NCBI GenBank assembly: GCA_950295325.1
Contig: OX485804.1
Span: 37,744,429 to 37,808,428, forward strand
Origin: Polytrichum commune
Lineage: Eukaryota; Streptophyta; Polytrichopsida; Polytrichales; Polytrichaceae
DNA length: 64,000 nt
Direction: 5' to 3'
The notes beneath the pieces were generated by a model. The model saw only the letters and a list, made by a program, of their open reading frames with translations. It searched no databases and was not told the DNA's origin. The position numbers and the translations under genes are program-made. Positions within the stretch are counted from its first letter, which is position 1. Each line of letters starts with the position of its first letter. Shown one piece after another: positions 45,039 through 56,819 of the stretch.

Positions 45039-46860
45039 GTAGCAAATTTTGAAGAATTCACTTTTTTAATGCACATGTTCATCATTGTTACTTCAAACAC
45101 TCTTGATAGCAAACCAAAACATAACATTTGTGTTAGAAAAAAACTTCTTTTTAGTCTATGAACTTGTACTAGAGATACTCATATAAAATTAGTTTCAAAA
45201 CGCAAACTTTTTTAAAGTACAAGTGCACTCCACAAGACTAGAAACCAAGTCGGCCTTAAAAAAAACTGTCACACATGAATGTGACATTCTCATGAATAGT
45301 TAGTTACTAATGGTTGCTACTTGGCATTGATGTGTGTTCAATTTATAAATTGATTATACATTTGAGTCATGATTCAACGTTTGAAGTGGCCCTCATCATT
45401 GCTAGTGATGGATTATGACGTTTTGGTCCTAACCTTTTTGGGGTCTTGGTGGATTGTTAACTTGAACATGAGGCTGGGAGGGGACCTAAACCAAAAAACC
45501 TCAAATTGGTAGCTCATATTTGACTATTTTGTTTATATGATAATCTATTAAGACTAGGCCTTGCATAATATTACCATTCCATTGTTCATCACTCATTGTT
45601 CATGGTTTGAGAAGTTTCTTCGTAGAATCCTACTTCACTGCAATATATGTCAAATCTAAATTATTTCTCTTTTGCTCATGATTGTTTGTAATCATGACAC
45701 CTATGCATGCAAATGTTTATGTGTGAAGCCAACCAGCTAAGGCTCCAAAAATTGCCACATGTAGAGTAGGCCTATGATGTATTAATGTATTCATAATTAG
45801 ACCATTGATAATAAACCAAAGCCACTTATTCTAAGAAAATAAAATAAATTTTATCAGATTGTTGAATTCCACTTGTATGCAATACTAAGCATATCGATAT
45901 TAATTACTTAAATCCCACAAGGATAATTTACTGCTATAGAAATCACAAGAATGGATTACATGTTCATTTGAGCTAAGAACAATGTCCGAATATCAACTTA
46001 AAAAGGTTGAAGTGGCTTTCTTTCGAGCCCTTTCATATCAACCTTGACAGATCAACAATTTCATTGCTCCATCAGAGCAAACCATAGATGGGGGGTTAAA
46101 AAATCTCCCATTAGCAGAGCAAATATTCCTTCCCTATTTCTAAAATTTGGCCAAGCTTATGGTGCCACGCCCTTTAAATGAAGTGACAATGTGTCATTGA
46201 CCATCCTACCTATCCAATCTATCCAACAATAAGCCTAAAGAAAACCCTCTATCTGCTAACTCTTATTTCCTAATCTTTAAAATTAACCCAAAGGGAGCTC
46301 GATTGGGAACTATGTTCCCATTGGCTTGGCATCACACTAGGAAGGCGTTGCTACGCATTATGATTACCAAATAAAAGTCTAAAAATAAGGAGATTGTTGC
46401 CGCCCATATTATGACAAATATCCATTAGTGCCTCCATTGTGCCACTTCTTTACAAATTTCTTCATGGCAACAAAATTGTGGTAGCTAAATAACTTCTTCA
46501 ACCTTGAGTAGCATCACAATCAAGTAGAGTTGCCTTGCAGAAAATAACATGGACCAATCTCCTTGAAAAATTGTCAACCACCAAATTCAGAATTGCACCA
46601 ACGTAGTATTCGTGAAACGTCACATTCACATGTGATTTTTTTTTTTTGGGGGGGGGGGGTTGCATATTTAGTTTCTAGTCTTGTGGAATGCACTTGAACT
46701 TTGAAAAAAGTTGTAGTTGGCAAAAACTTCTGTAGTTGGTAAATGCTACCTCCAAAGGCCAATTCAAGTCGGCCTTCCTTGCATTCAAAACAACGACATA
46801 TGTGACATATTTTTAAGTGCCATATGACGTTGTCATGAATAACATTATGATAATGTTTTG
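44700..46860. mobile_element. Large foldback element with long diverged inverted arms
   Basis: Left-arm words AAGGAAGGCCGGCTTGAATTG (about 44780) and AGTGCACTCCACAAGACTAG (about 45223) reappear in reverse complement on the right. There they are AAGGAAGGCCGACTTGAATT (about 46755-46785) and AGTGCATTCCACAAGACTAG (about 46675-46695). Further matches include the CATGAATGTGACATT / CATGTGAATGTGACGTT pair. The left arm is expanded by about 370 bp including (CA)n and (TA)n at 44979-45034. The centre has no supported coding sequence. Confidence 0.55.
44979..45034. repeat. Compound (CA)n-(TA)n microsatellite
   Basis: A CA run at 44979-44993 is followed by a TA run at about 44999-45034. Confidence 0.9.
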
Positions 46861-46862
46861 AA

Positions 46863-47230
46863 AGGCAACATGGCTGAAAACCAAGAACCTTCTTGGATAT
46901 AATGATGTCTTGAAAGTTTGGCCACATTTGATTGAAAATAATCAAGCAGGCACCATTGTCCTTAAAGAATCGCCAACCACCAACTTCAGAAATGCCCCAT
47001 GACATATCCGATTTAGCCAACATGGTCGAAAGCCAACAACGTGCTTGGAGATGATGATGTTTCGGAAGTTCGGCCAATTTGATTGAAAATGAGGAGGGGC
47101 CAATGTGCTTGAAGAACTGCCAACTGCGTCAACTTCAGAAATGCACCACGAAGTGTCAAAATTAGCCAACAATGTTCCCGGAGATGATGACGCTTCGAAA
47201 ATTTAGCCAATTTGATTGATGACCCTCAAA
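46863..47230. repeat. About 150-bp tandem repeat, 2.4 copies
   Basis: Units start at about 46863, 47016 and 47165 (GCAACATGGCTGAAAACCAA / GCCAACATGGTCGAAAGCCA / GCCAACAATGTTCCCGG). They share GATGATGATGTTTCGGAAG- and AACTTCAGAAATGC-type words. The minus-strand open frames across it are repetitive by-products of the array. Confidence 0.65.
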
Positions 47231-49597
47231 CACAAAATTTCTCGGCGGCCATCGGGTGGCTGGATCACAAAAAGAAAACATTTGTATATGATGACATTCT
47301 GAAGGCTTTGGAATTTTTCCTCCACCAACGTTGAAGATGTGTATCCCAATCAAATGCCATGGAGTGCGGGGATGGTGAGAAATTTAAGTTTCAAATAGGA
47401 GCGCAACCTGCACTCCATTCTAGTGTAATGACTAGGAAAAGTACTATAGATTGAGGGACCTACACTAGGCAAAACCTTGTTCGTAGCTATGGCTTTTTTC
47501 TCGACTTGGTTTGTCCTATGTAACAGTCATTTGCTGCCAATCAAACCAGTCTTTTGTAGCAGATTCAGTAGGTCGCTTTAGATCGCTTTAGATCCGCTCC
47601 CCTGTCCAAATTTCCTGTAATATCTCAAACTGCAACAAATTCCAACAGCAGAATACGATGATTCTAAATATAAAATGCTCATACCAGAGCTTGTGTGGAC
47701 CCTGACCTGAATCCCTTGATAGTATAAAACTCGCTCAATTGAAAACAAGAGTAAATTTGAAGAACTATCATTGAGTGCCCTGAGGATTTACAACGTGAAT
47801 GGGGATGTGATTGATGTCGGTGTGAATGGTCTCGGGAAGAGCTGGAGGCCAAGGAGCTGGAGGCCAAGGAGCTGGAGCAGGAGTTGGGTTCCAGTTTGAT
47901 GGACTGCGATCGCCCTCCATTGGATCTAGCTTCTTATAATAAATATCTCAAACTCCACCCACTGTGACTACTTTTAAAAGATCAAACCATACTATCCAGC
48001 AAATGAATGGTATTAACTGCAGCTTAGAGGTTCAATATCACAAAACAAACATACAAAAATTTCTGTCAACTATCGTCTATGCCATATCACATTAACGATA
48101 TATGACAATCGGTATTTGGGGTCGAGGAGACCCTTGTGGGTTGTATGCCGTTTTACCACTATCGAGCTGTTTCCCACCGTCCATCTTCCTATATAATCTC
48201 AAACTTCCAACAACTCCTGACCCCTGACAACAAGTCTCGGTTATCTTACCAAACAAATCTCTAACTCAGCTGATAATATATAGCTGGAAGTAGTATGTAT
48301 ATGTGAATTATTTTTTGACCGTGAAGCTGACTTACAAGAATGGGGGGATCACTTAATTCACTCTATCCTGAGGAATGACCAAGTAAATTTTGCAATTTGT
48401 GTCGTCTAAGCAACATTGACCTGACATTCCACCCACCCGCACCCTTACACTGTGAACTCGCTCTCTTGAAGTAAATACGAGCACCTCAGTGATTTCTAAA
48501 CAGCTTCTGTTCTTTGCATTCAGGCTTGCAAATTGGGAAACGAGTCATCAATTTCAACAAACAAAATGACTCTCTAAATCAGTCGTCCAGTTTTGCACTT
48601 GCAAACCTCTCACTCGAAGTAGAGAAGAGAATTTCTGACGCTCTTTGCATTGAGGCTTGCAAATTGGGTATGTCGATACGACCTGGCCGAATCAAAGCAA
48701 TGACCCTCCTTAATATAGCACACTTTCGGGCCGGAATTATAATTAATGGATCGAAGATTGTGGTCGACGTCTGCAAAGCTCGACTTGCACATCACGTTCG
48801 TGAGGATTTTGCTGGTCGTCTTGCGAGTTGAAGATGTCAATACACAAGAGAGTAACCCACATGGGCACAAATATGTATCAGATCACTTAGCAGTTTGCTC
48901 ACCACCGGAATGATAAATAAGATGTCTGTAACTCATGTCTGTCTGTACCATTTAATGTGTGTGAAGATAAAAGGTCATAACACAACATTGTTGTGCCGAC
49001 AACTAACAACAACAGAGACGGTAGACACTACAGGCAGCGCAATAGTGAAATTAAAACTATGCGTCCATGACACGCATCATGCAATATTATCCTACCTGAA
49101 TTAAGCGGCCCAATTTTCAAATCATTCTATAATACGTCAGCACCGAACAACATCATCAATCGCCAGCACCACCCTGAAAAACGGTCTTCGGACAATGCAT
49201 GGCACATTGTTCAGAGTAAATTTGAATGTGGACAATTCGGTGTTTAGACCCAGCCATCCATACACTTGCCAAAGAAGTCTCCACAACAAGTCCGTTTGCA
49301 GACCTGTAGACATTTATTCCTCGGCTATGCCAATTAGACCCTGATAGGCTAGGCACTGGTCCCCTGTGGCAACTCCACTGTAACCTCTCCTTAATGTGAC
49401 TCCTTCTCTTATATCCCGAAACCCGAGGGATTGGATGTTCTTAGTTGAAATCTTGCTCCTTGTTGTCATGTTTCCTTTCCATACATCATGGGTTTCGACA
49501 TTAAAATAAACTACACGTTTGCATGCATCACGTTGTCATCATTGTCATTAGTGTTATTATTGCAAAGTTGACTTTGTTTTATTCCATAATGTTGTTG
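47231..49597. other. Gene-poor stretch
   Basis: A small tandem duplication of GAGCTGGAGGCCAAG lies near 47837-47875. TTTGCATTCAGGCTTGCAAA at about 48513 recurs as TTTGCATTGAGGCTTGCAAA at about 48644. The segment around 48140-48200 has distant similarity (CACTATCGAGCT words) to the duplicated blocks at 58.0 and 61.6 kb. The 105-aa open frame at 48514-48831 has no recognisable motif. Confidence 0.35.
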
Positions 49598-49758
49598 AAG
49601 GTGGAGCATTAGATTGCTCGTAGTCGATAGAAATGTAATACTCGATGGAATTGTAGAAGTTAGAGCATTAGATTGCTTGTAGTCAGTAGAAATGTAATAC
49701 TAGAAGGAATTGGAGAAGGTAGAGCATTAGGTTGCTTGTAGTCAATAGAAATGTAATG
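49598..49758. repeat. 59-bp tandem repeat, about 2.7 copies
   Basis: GAGCATTAGATTGCTCGTAG occurs at 49604, with variants at 49663 and 49722, each followed by TAGAAATGTAATA. The spacing is exactly 59 bp. Confidence 0.85.
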
Positions 49759-52470
49759 AAAAAGGTATGAGAAACAATAAGGTTAGAATAAGGCCACAAC
49801 GTTGGTCCGAGAGGGATAAGAGTTATCCCATATTGTTTGTATGAACCAAGGAAAAGAAGAAAATTAATAAAACACAAAGCAAGGAGAGCATGAGACCATC
49901 TCATTCCAAGGATTGTTCATATGCTTGTGCATTCTCATCTCTAGTCCTATTGACTTCCAATAAATGTCACATGCTATACTAATATTTTTTTTATCACGCA
50001 TCCACATTAACACTACCAAATACCTTAATATCATGTGCACTTTGATTGCCACAAGCATGATGTTACAGAGTTTAGAGTGTATCTAAACACAAATTACAGT
50101 AGCCTTATTCAGAAGTGATCTATTTTGCAAGTGTGTAAAGTGGGTTTCATATTCTCTTTAAACAACGAACGCTACTATCATTCTTTTATGGATCAAAAGT
50201 AGATACGATGGCTCATAGGTTGGGATAACCATATAGTCAATGCTCAACACCCGCTCGACACTAATCGCTTTGTGTACACCCACTTTATTAACCACTTACA
50301 GATATTGGGTATCTGAGTATTTGCTCAAATTTGAATATCAATCAAAAGTTGACATTTTGTCATGTCAATCTCATTCTTGTGGAATTGGATTCGTACATTA
50401 TATCTTGTTGTCTACTATATTACTATTATTTCTAAAAAAGTTATTGCACATGAGAAGAGACAAAACCTTCTAATTGAAAATGTCGCAAACTTTACCCTGG
50501 GCACTCACACAGTCAACGTCTTTAGACCTTGATTTGGAGTTGTTAAAACATTTTTAAGAAGCATTGTTTTGCATCCGATTTCACATTATCAAATTTTAGG
50601 ATTATCGATTCTAAGAAATTTCACTAAAAGTAGAATTCTAACACCTAGGGTCTCTACATCAATGTACGAGGAGTACTAACGTTTAGTTACGAGCTAGCCG
50701 AATTTTTTTGGAGATTTTTGAATGAGTTCGCAATGATTCGGACGAGGTACCGATGTAAAATTGTCGAGGTCGGCAATCAATTGGTTCAAGGGAGAATAGA
50801 CCGGCAATATGGCTGGTTGAGGCATCATAGTTCAGGATATTTACCGAGTTGATTTTTAAAATTTAGGCAAGTAGCCGGAGGGACTAGGGATAGGACATAA
50901 ATGTTACTAGGGTAATACTAGAGTCATGACTCATAAGGTCAAAACCATGGAGGTTGATTTATGGTTGGTTATGTTGTCATTAGGCCGATTAGGGTTTTGA
51001 GGCTCTAAGCAGCCAGGGACCCTCTCTCACAAGTATAAGAAGAGTTTGAGCCCCTTGGGCAAAGTACCTCACTCCTCCATTAGGGTTTTTTCTCTCTACC
51101 CCATTCCTGCTCTAAGCTTCCACTTCTGCTCTTGTATTTTCAGTTGATGTTTTCAAGCTCCGTGTTTGGCTTCAAGCTTAGTGGGTAGCTTCTGATCTTG
51201 CACCACTTGTCAATCTCATTCAAGGGTACATTGAATTAAATGCTAAAATGCTAGTTTTTTTTCTTCATCTTTTCTTTTGGTTTTGCAATTGTGGGTAGTA
51301 GTAGTTATGGTGATTGTGGCCATGTCTTGACAATAGATGGATTGTAGGTTGAGTGATGATATTCGTGGATGCATGGAGGTTCGAGGACCATTTATGCTAG
51401 ATTTTCATGTTGGTGGGTTGATTCTAAGGTGTGGGTGCTTATGGTGGTTCGGGGGATCACATTCGGGTGTCGGTTGTGAGTGATTCCAGGCCTACTGGGT
51501 TGGAAGCAATAATTTGGAAGCTATTCTTAGAATTGCTTGGGAGGGGCCATATGAGAACTTTGATAATATCATTGAAGAGGCAAATCCTTTGTGGGAAAAT
51601 GGAACTAAGTACCGGCTCCTATATATATGCCAACCATTCATGTTATATATATGTCTTCTGCAAGTGACGCTTTTTGTTCAATAACTTCAATTATGTTCCC
51701 AATTCTAAGATTGTCAATTAGTTTCAAGGTTGCATGTGTTGTCGTACTAACCAACCTCTAAAAAATGTATGCACCCTCTTTGGATCCATACATCTCTCAA
51801 AGGCTACATTCTTGGCCCCAGGATGGTGGGGGGCTTGGCAAGGTTCAACTCCTTCCAAAGATACTTGGGATTTCTTTCAACACAAATACACTCCCTTAAA
51901 AGCAAACTGTACCACCAATTTCATTATATATATATATATATATATAAATATAAAATCCGACTTAATATACTTAACTTCGGAAATATACCGAAGTAAAATT
52001 TAGAAACCACGCAAATTGCCAAATGGTAAAGGTAAATCTCAGAATTTTACCCCCCCCCCCCCCCAAAAAAAAAAAAAAACTGGCTTTCGGTAGCTTCCGA
52101 GTGAAAAGAAAACAATCCAAACCGTTTTATAAAAGGTAGGAAATGCACCGATTTTTGTATAGAACTCCCTGGACTGTGCTCCAAATAAGAGCATCCTTCC
52201 TTCCCTTCCTTCCCTGCCTGTCGCTTAACATACATGAGATATAAGTTATACCACCGACAAAAGAAGCAGCGTGACACTCTTCTTCATTGCTGATGGCCAA
52301 TTCAAGGCCACATTGAGCACTGGGATTGAAAATTCCACAACCAAGTGCATGGTTACCGCAGACCACGACAAGTCAAGTCACTGCATGCTCTGCGGTCGGT
52401 GGGTCGGTCGTGTGCGCTTCGTAATTCCCGAGGCTGTTCACGGCGGCTTCTTCATATATTAACTACAGTA
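49759..52470. other. Gene-poor stretch, possible decayed LTR-like segment
   Basis: Around 50930-51240 a segment resembles a promoter/leader (TATAAGAAGAG, then a pyrimidine-rich leader starting near TTAGGGTTTTTTC). It could be an LTR, but I found no partner LTR, primer-binding site or coding domain. A C-run followed by an A-run lies at 52051-52079, and a (TA)n run near 51925-51945. Confidence 0.3.
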
Positions 52471-52707
52471 GGACCGATCGGATCCTTCTCGAATGTTCTT
52501 GAAAGTTCCGAGAGAGCGAGGGTGGGTTCTTGAAGGTTCTGAGAGAGGGTGGGTGGGTTCTTGAAGGTTCCGGAGAGGGTTCCGATGTGGCACCAATGAT
52601 AGGTAAACTTGACCATCTGACGCAGGCTGTTGGGCCTTAGGGTGCAGACATGCATGCTGGTGGGGAGAGGACACGTCCTTTGCCACCGAACGTTTTAACT
52701 TAACTTA
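52471..52707. repeat. HSE-bearing repeat, unit A
   Basis: Begins GGACCGATCGG. It shares with units B and C the HSE, the words GATGTGGCACC, ACTTGACCATCTGACGCAG and GGGTGCAGACATGC, and an end of the TTTGCCACCGAACG type. It continues after the inserted element at about 53222. No coding function is recognised. Confidence 0.75.
52486..52570. promoter_or_regulatory. Cluster of perfect heat-shock elements (unit A)
   Basis: 52486-52508 has five alternating TTC/GAA blocks each separated by exactly 2 bp, a perfect five-unit HSE. Two further three-unit HSEs (TTCTTGAAGGTTC) lie at 52527-52539 and 52558-52570. This spacing is the consensus for heat-shock factor trimers. Whether the sites are used is unknown. 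Confidence 0.7.
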
Positions 52708-53218
52708 GGGCCCCTTCACACACGAGACTGAGAGCCCGTGAGCATTACGCTTCAAGCACTCTCATTGGTGGAATGGGCGGATCGAGTCCAAGTTCGCTTC
52801 ACACTACGTTTGAGGGACCGACGGAGTATGTGAATGCAAGATGGATGTAGAGTCTACATGGATTCCGACATGGCATCGAATGGATCATGTTTCATGGTCA
52901 CTTGGATTATTTTCAAAAACCACTTCTTGGAGGTAGGCCTAACTAACACAAAACCGTTGGGAAACCATAGCACTTCGAACGCTCACGACCGTTGGTTTAT
53001 TGTATTTTATCATGTGTGACGACCCAAATGAATAGAGATTCGTTGAAATAGCATTTGGTTGAGGGCCCGATCACATAGGACTTCACACTACACTTGAGGG
53101 TCCGAGACCACACCTCATGAGTTTGGAGGTGTGTTGGGACGGCCTTTGGACACTTTCTTTTCTTTTGGACTCTCACACTTTCATGGTCACGGCTCTTGGC
53201 TCGTGTGTGAAGTGGCCC
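52708..53218. mobile_element. Tourist-like (PIF/Harbinger) MITE, 511 bp
   Basis: The left TIR GGGCCCCTTCACACACGAG and the right-end reverse complement GGGCCACTTCACACACGAG continue for about 30 bp. The flanking 3-bp repeats are TTA at 52705-52707 and 53219-53221, typical of PIF/Harbinger. Removing the element and one TTA restores the sequence CTTAACTTATAACTTA, which is found uninterrupted in unit C near 54396-54411. No transposase is encoded. Confidence 0.8.
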
Positions 53219-53221
53219 TTA

Positions 53222-53475
53222 TAACTTAATCCAGTCAACTTCATGGCCACCACCTCAATCACTGCCTGGGAAGCTTTTGGGCATAATATATAGTCGGTCA
53301 GCATCCTAGCTAAGTTAGTGATTCTAAATCCAGCCGGCCACATGTTGACATCATCTTCTGGTTTTGCTTTCATTCATTCGAGGTATATTCCTCTATAGAT
53401 TCCTCTAAAATGATCGGTAGTTCTCCTGAAGTCTCCATCTTCAACCGGTTATTTCTCAAACTCAACCGGTTCAAA
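53222..53475. repeat. Dispersed repeat block shared with 8380-8640
   Basis: After the end of unit A this block carries the CCACATGTTGACATC and TTCCTCTAAAATGATCGGTA sequences found near 8.4 kb, ending in ACTCAACCGGTTC just before unit B. Confidence 0.45.
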
Positions 53476-53640
53476 CCTTCCTTCTCGAATGTTCTTGAAA
53501 GTTCCAGAGAGGGTTCGGATGTGGCACCGATGATAGGTAACTTGACCATCTGACGCAGCGTGTTGGGCCTTAGGGTGCAGACATGCTGCTTGGGAGAGGA
53601 CCCATCCTTTGCCACCGAACGCCCTAACTTGACTTATTGA
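53476..53640. repeat. HSE-bearing repeat, unit B
   Basis: A perfect five-block HSE lies at 53482-53504. It is followed by the same GATGTGGCACC, ACTTGACCATCTGACGCAG and GGTGCAGACATGCTGCTTGG order as the other units. This unit is uninterrupted and directly abuts unit C. Confidence 0.75.
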
Positions 53641-54412
53641 TGGACCGATCCTTCCTTCTCGAATGTTCTTGAAAGTTCCGGAGAGGGTTCCAATGTGGCA
53701 CTGCTGATACTGTTCTCCCTCTTTCTTATGACACGTTTGGGAAACACAAAAAAGGGGGTCGTATTATCGAGGTGTCATCGCCTCATTAGTATGACAAATG
53801 GGGTAAACTAGTCGTATTATTGAGGGGAATACGGAAACATAAGTAACGTGAGCTTTGAAATATAAACAACGAGTCCAAGCAATATAGATTGGTATGAATT
53901 AATAACTCATAACTCCAAACAAATACAAATATCCTCAAGAACTCTTGAAATACGAGTCCAAAGAAATCTCGTGTTGCAGGCCACTCTAACCCTGACCATG
54001 TCCGTTCTACATTAGTAACCCTAATTCTCATTAAGTTCCCAATGATAAGTGAAGTTCCCAAGTAGTTCCCAAGTGAGAGTGGATGTATTTTAGATGTACA
54101 TAACGTAGATGAAAGGGATTTTAACATTAACTACCTCTTCAATATGACAAAACAAAGATTCTAAATGTCGCATTATCGAGTGTCGTAGTCGTATAATAGA
54201 GGGGGTTTTGAACTAAAAAGTTTGGTCTCGCAAAAAAGCGTCGTGATATCGAGGGTGTCGTATATATGAGTGTCGTATTAACAAGGTTAGACTGTAGGTT
54301 AACTTGACCATCTGACGCAGCCTGTTGGGTCTTAGGGTGCAGACATGCTTGCTGCTTGGGAGAGGACCCATCCTTTGCCACCGAACACGCCCTCACTTAA
54401 CTTATAACTTAT
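53641..54412. repeat. HSE-bearing repeat, unit C, split by a pogo-like MITE
   Basis: The left half 53641-53709 holds a perfect five-block HSE (53656-53678). It breaks off at GTGGCACTGCTGATA. The right half resumes at 54295 with TAGGTTAACTTGACCATCTG and runs to the end of the unit. In units A and B the equivalent point reads GATAGGTAA with no interruption. Confidence 0.8.
53710..54294. mobile_element. pogo-like MITE, short copy, TA target duplication
   Basis: A 585-bp element with imperfect TIRs (left CTGTTCTCCCTC with TATGACAC; right-end reverse complement CAGTCTAACCTT with ATACGACAC), flanked by TA on both sides. Homologous to 7591-8347 but internally deleted. Subterminal ATTATCGAGGTGTC words occur in both orientations. 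The precise target (GATA then GG) is preserved in units A and B, so the insertion boundaries are well supported. Confidence 0.8.
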
Positions 54413-54416
54413 TTAA

Positions 54417-54726
54417 GGTAGAGGTGCCAATTTCCGTGCGGGTCCTTAAACCGCTCACTAGACCTATCCAAACAAGAGGTACATTATAGCTTCCAACCTC
54501 AAATTTCTATGTAATCATGGTGTACATTTTAGGGTGAGTGGTTTTGGGTACCCCTACGAGTTCTCCTTCCAAAATTCATAACTAATTCAATATTAATCCA
54601 AAATTAATTATTCCAATTGGTCCAATTTCCAATGTACTTTGCACATCTTCCAAGATTGATTGCCCCTTAATAACTCCCCAATGAACATGCCAATCCGAAA
54701 TTCGAGCGGGAATTGGCACCTCTACC
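54417..54726. mobile_element. TTAA-flanked MITE, about 310 bp
   Basis: The left TIR GGTAGAGGTGCCAATTTCCG and the right-end reverse complement GGTAGAGGTGCCAATTCCCG are near-identical. TTAA lies immediately outside both ends (54413-54416 and 54727-54730). A TTAA duplication is the signature of piggyBac-type insertion. As TTAA is palindromic, it could instead be the outermost part of a longer TIR with a different duplication. No coding capacity. Confidence 0.6.
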
Positions 54727-54730
54727 TTAA

Positions 54731-56819
54731 GTCTTGATGATGGTCACGCGCTTATGGGTTTAGGGTTTAGGGAGTCGTGGCATAAAAGAGCAACCCGGCC
54801 CTCCCTACATTGCCTCCTCAATATCTAGGAACGTTGTTTTGGGCCTGCTGCTCTTGGGACGCAGACACGCTGTGGGTCGTCATGGCCTAAGGGAAGGACT
54901 CCTAGGGTATGTGGGGAATGGTTTTCCTATTCATTGTTGGCTAATCCCGCGTGCTCATTTTGCACAACTTTCACATATCGTAGAGGGCTATCTTGTTCAA
55001 CACTTCAATGGGTACCGGTATGTGGAGTTCATGTCGGAATATGTAGGGTGCTCGTATATAGGGTGTCGAGCATGTGACGACAATGTATCGTGTCAAAGTA
55101 GGTATGCAACTATAGGGTATCTACCGCAATGTATTATGTCAAACTACATACGCAAATATGGTATGTCTATTGCAAAGTTTCAATACCTCGTATATCGAAA
55201 GAGAGACAACCCTTGAAAGTTTTTTTGTCACTCAATTCTTGAGAGTAGGAATGGGCTTGAAGGGGTTACCTCTCTCTTGATGATCGGTGGAAAACAAGGA
55301 TTTGAAAACATTTGATGATTATATATAAAAGAGGCTCTGAGACGGGACCTTTTGTGAATATTGGCTCGTCTAAGGGTTGGTCCACATTTGTGGGAAGTCG
55401 CTGCCCAAGGGTCTTATCATGCGTCAAACTTGCCAAGAATCATGGATCTTTCAATCCAGGATGCAATTGGTGCTTCAAATGTGGTAGTTTTTAGTATCCC
55501 ATTGTGGTCCATAATGGACAAGTACATAATATAAGGAGTTTGCTCATTATAAAGCAAAACTTGTAAAAAGTTTTCAGGGGTTTTTGTGGGATGAGCATGC
55601 CCTTTCAAAAAAAAACTAAAAAATTAAAAACAATTAAAAACAATTATTGAGATAATCATTTTTCAATGACCACATAGTTGCTATAACATTTTTCCTTGAT
55701 TGGTTTCAAATGCAATACTCATTGAATGGGGCATGGGCTCATGGAGCACGTCCATCCACTTTTGGCTCACTATTATGGAGTTATTATAGGCTATTTAAAG
55801 ATTTTTCAAGGAAATTTGTATCATGGCCGCACAAATTTTTTAATGTTGTCCTTGACAAAATTTTCACATGACTTCAAGTTATTACAATGCAAACTTGAAG
55901 GACAACTATTTGCTATATTTCAATATGGTTAATATACTATAAGCAATACAAAACTAGAACAAAGACATATGGTATTGCTTGTATTTATTTTCCAATCCTT
56001 TTAAGTTGTTCTCCAAGAACTGGTCATTGAATCTTTGACCGCTTCCAAATGATCAGATCACTATTGTGCATGCATCAACCCTTCTAAAAAACTTCAAAAA
56101 AAAACTTGGAGTATTTGGTGTCATTTTGAGTTCAAATCACTCATATTTCATTTACCGTATATTCAAGGAGGGTGCACATATTCCATTTACTCTTTTGGCG
56201 TGGGTTGTGTTCTTGTACAATGTGTCACGCTTTCCAAAATCTAAGGGTAAATGATCTTCAATAGGCTTCTAGCTAAATAAAATGGCTAAGTTTCTTTGCT
56301 GAAATGTTGAAAGTGCAAAAAGGCTTGGGGTTTTGCACTTCTTTGTGCTAGAGTCCAAATTTATAATCAAGGAAATACTCCTCGCAATTAGCAGCTGATT
56401 TTGTAAAATTTTAAAACATGGTACTAATTGTAGCATATTTGTTACTCTCTCTATCCCAAAATGATTGTTTGTGTTTCTAGCTTCAGCGAGATTAAGGTCC
56501 GCTAACCATTGACCAAGTAGTTGTAAGTATGACTCTTAAAATAGAAAAATTTCCAAAACACCCCTGGAAGTTGCGGTGTCAAAAGACTTCTTGATATAGA
56601 AAGTTTGGCACAACAATATTTGATTTTGAGCCTCAAATTTCTAGCTAGGCAGATAAACCGGACAATCATTTTGGGACAGAGAGAGTATAAAATAAGAAAC
56701 CAAATGAACACTTCTCCAATGCAAGGCCTAGCATTCAACACCTAAGAGAATCGTGTTCATTCTTAGTAGGTCATCAACTCCTTGTTATGTCAAAATCAAA
56801 TCTCACATTAAGTTGGCCT
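54731..56819. other. Gene-poor stretch
   Basis: The longest open frame, 54839-55216 (125 aa), shows no recognisable domain and no splice context. CAAAAAGG- and A-rich tracts occur. No element boundary was found. Confidence 0.35.

Noticed and set aside
46574-47210. Minus-strand open frames up to 167 aa with WGISEVGGW-like repeats
   Set aside because: They overlie a 150-bp tandem repeat and a T/G homopolymer; the repetition explains the open frames.
48514-48831. 105-aa plus-strand open frame
   Set aside because: No recognised domain or splice context, and it spans an internal direct repeat; not enough to call a gene.
50930-51240. Possible LTR or TRIM element
   Set aside because: Promoter-like composition only; no second LTR, primer-binding site or polypurine tract could be identified.
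54839-55216. 125-aa plus-strand open frame
   Set aside because: No recognised domain, no supporting exon structure, in repeat-rich surroundings.
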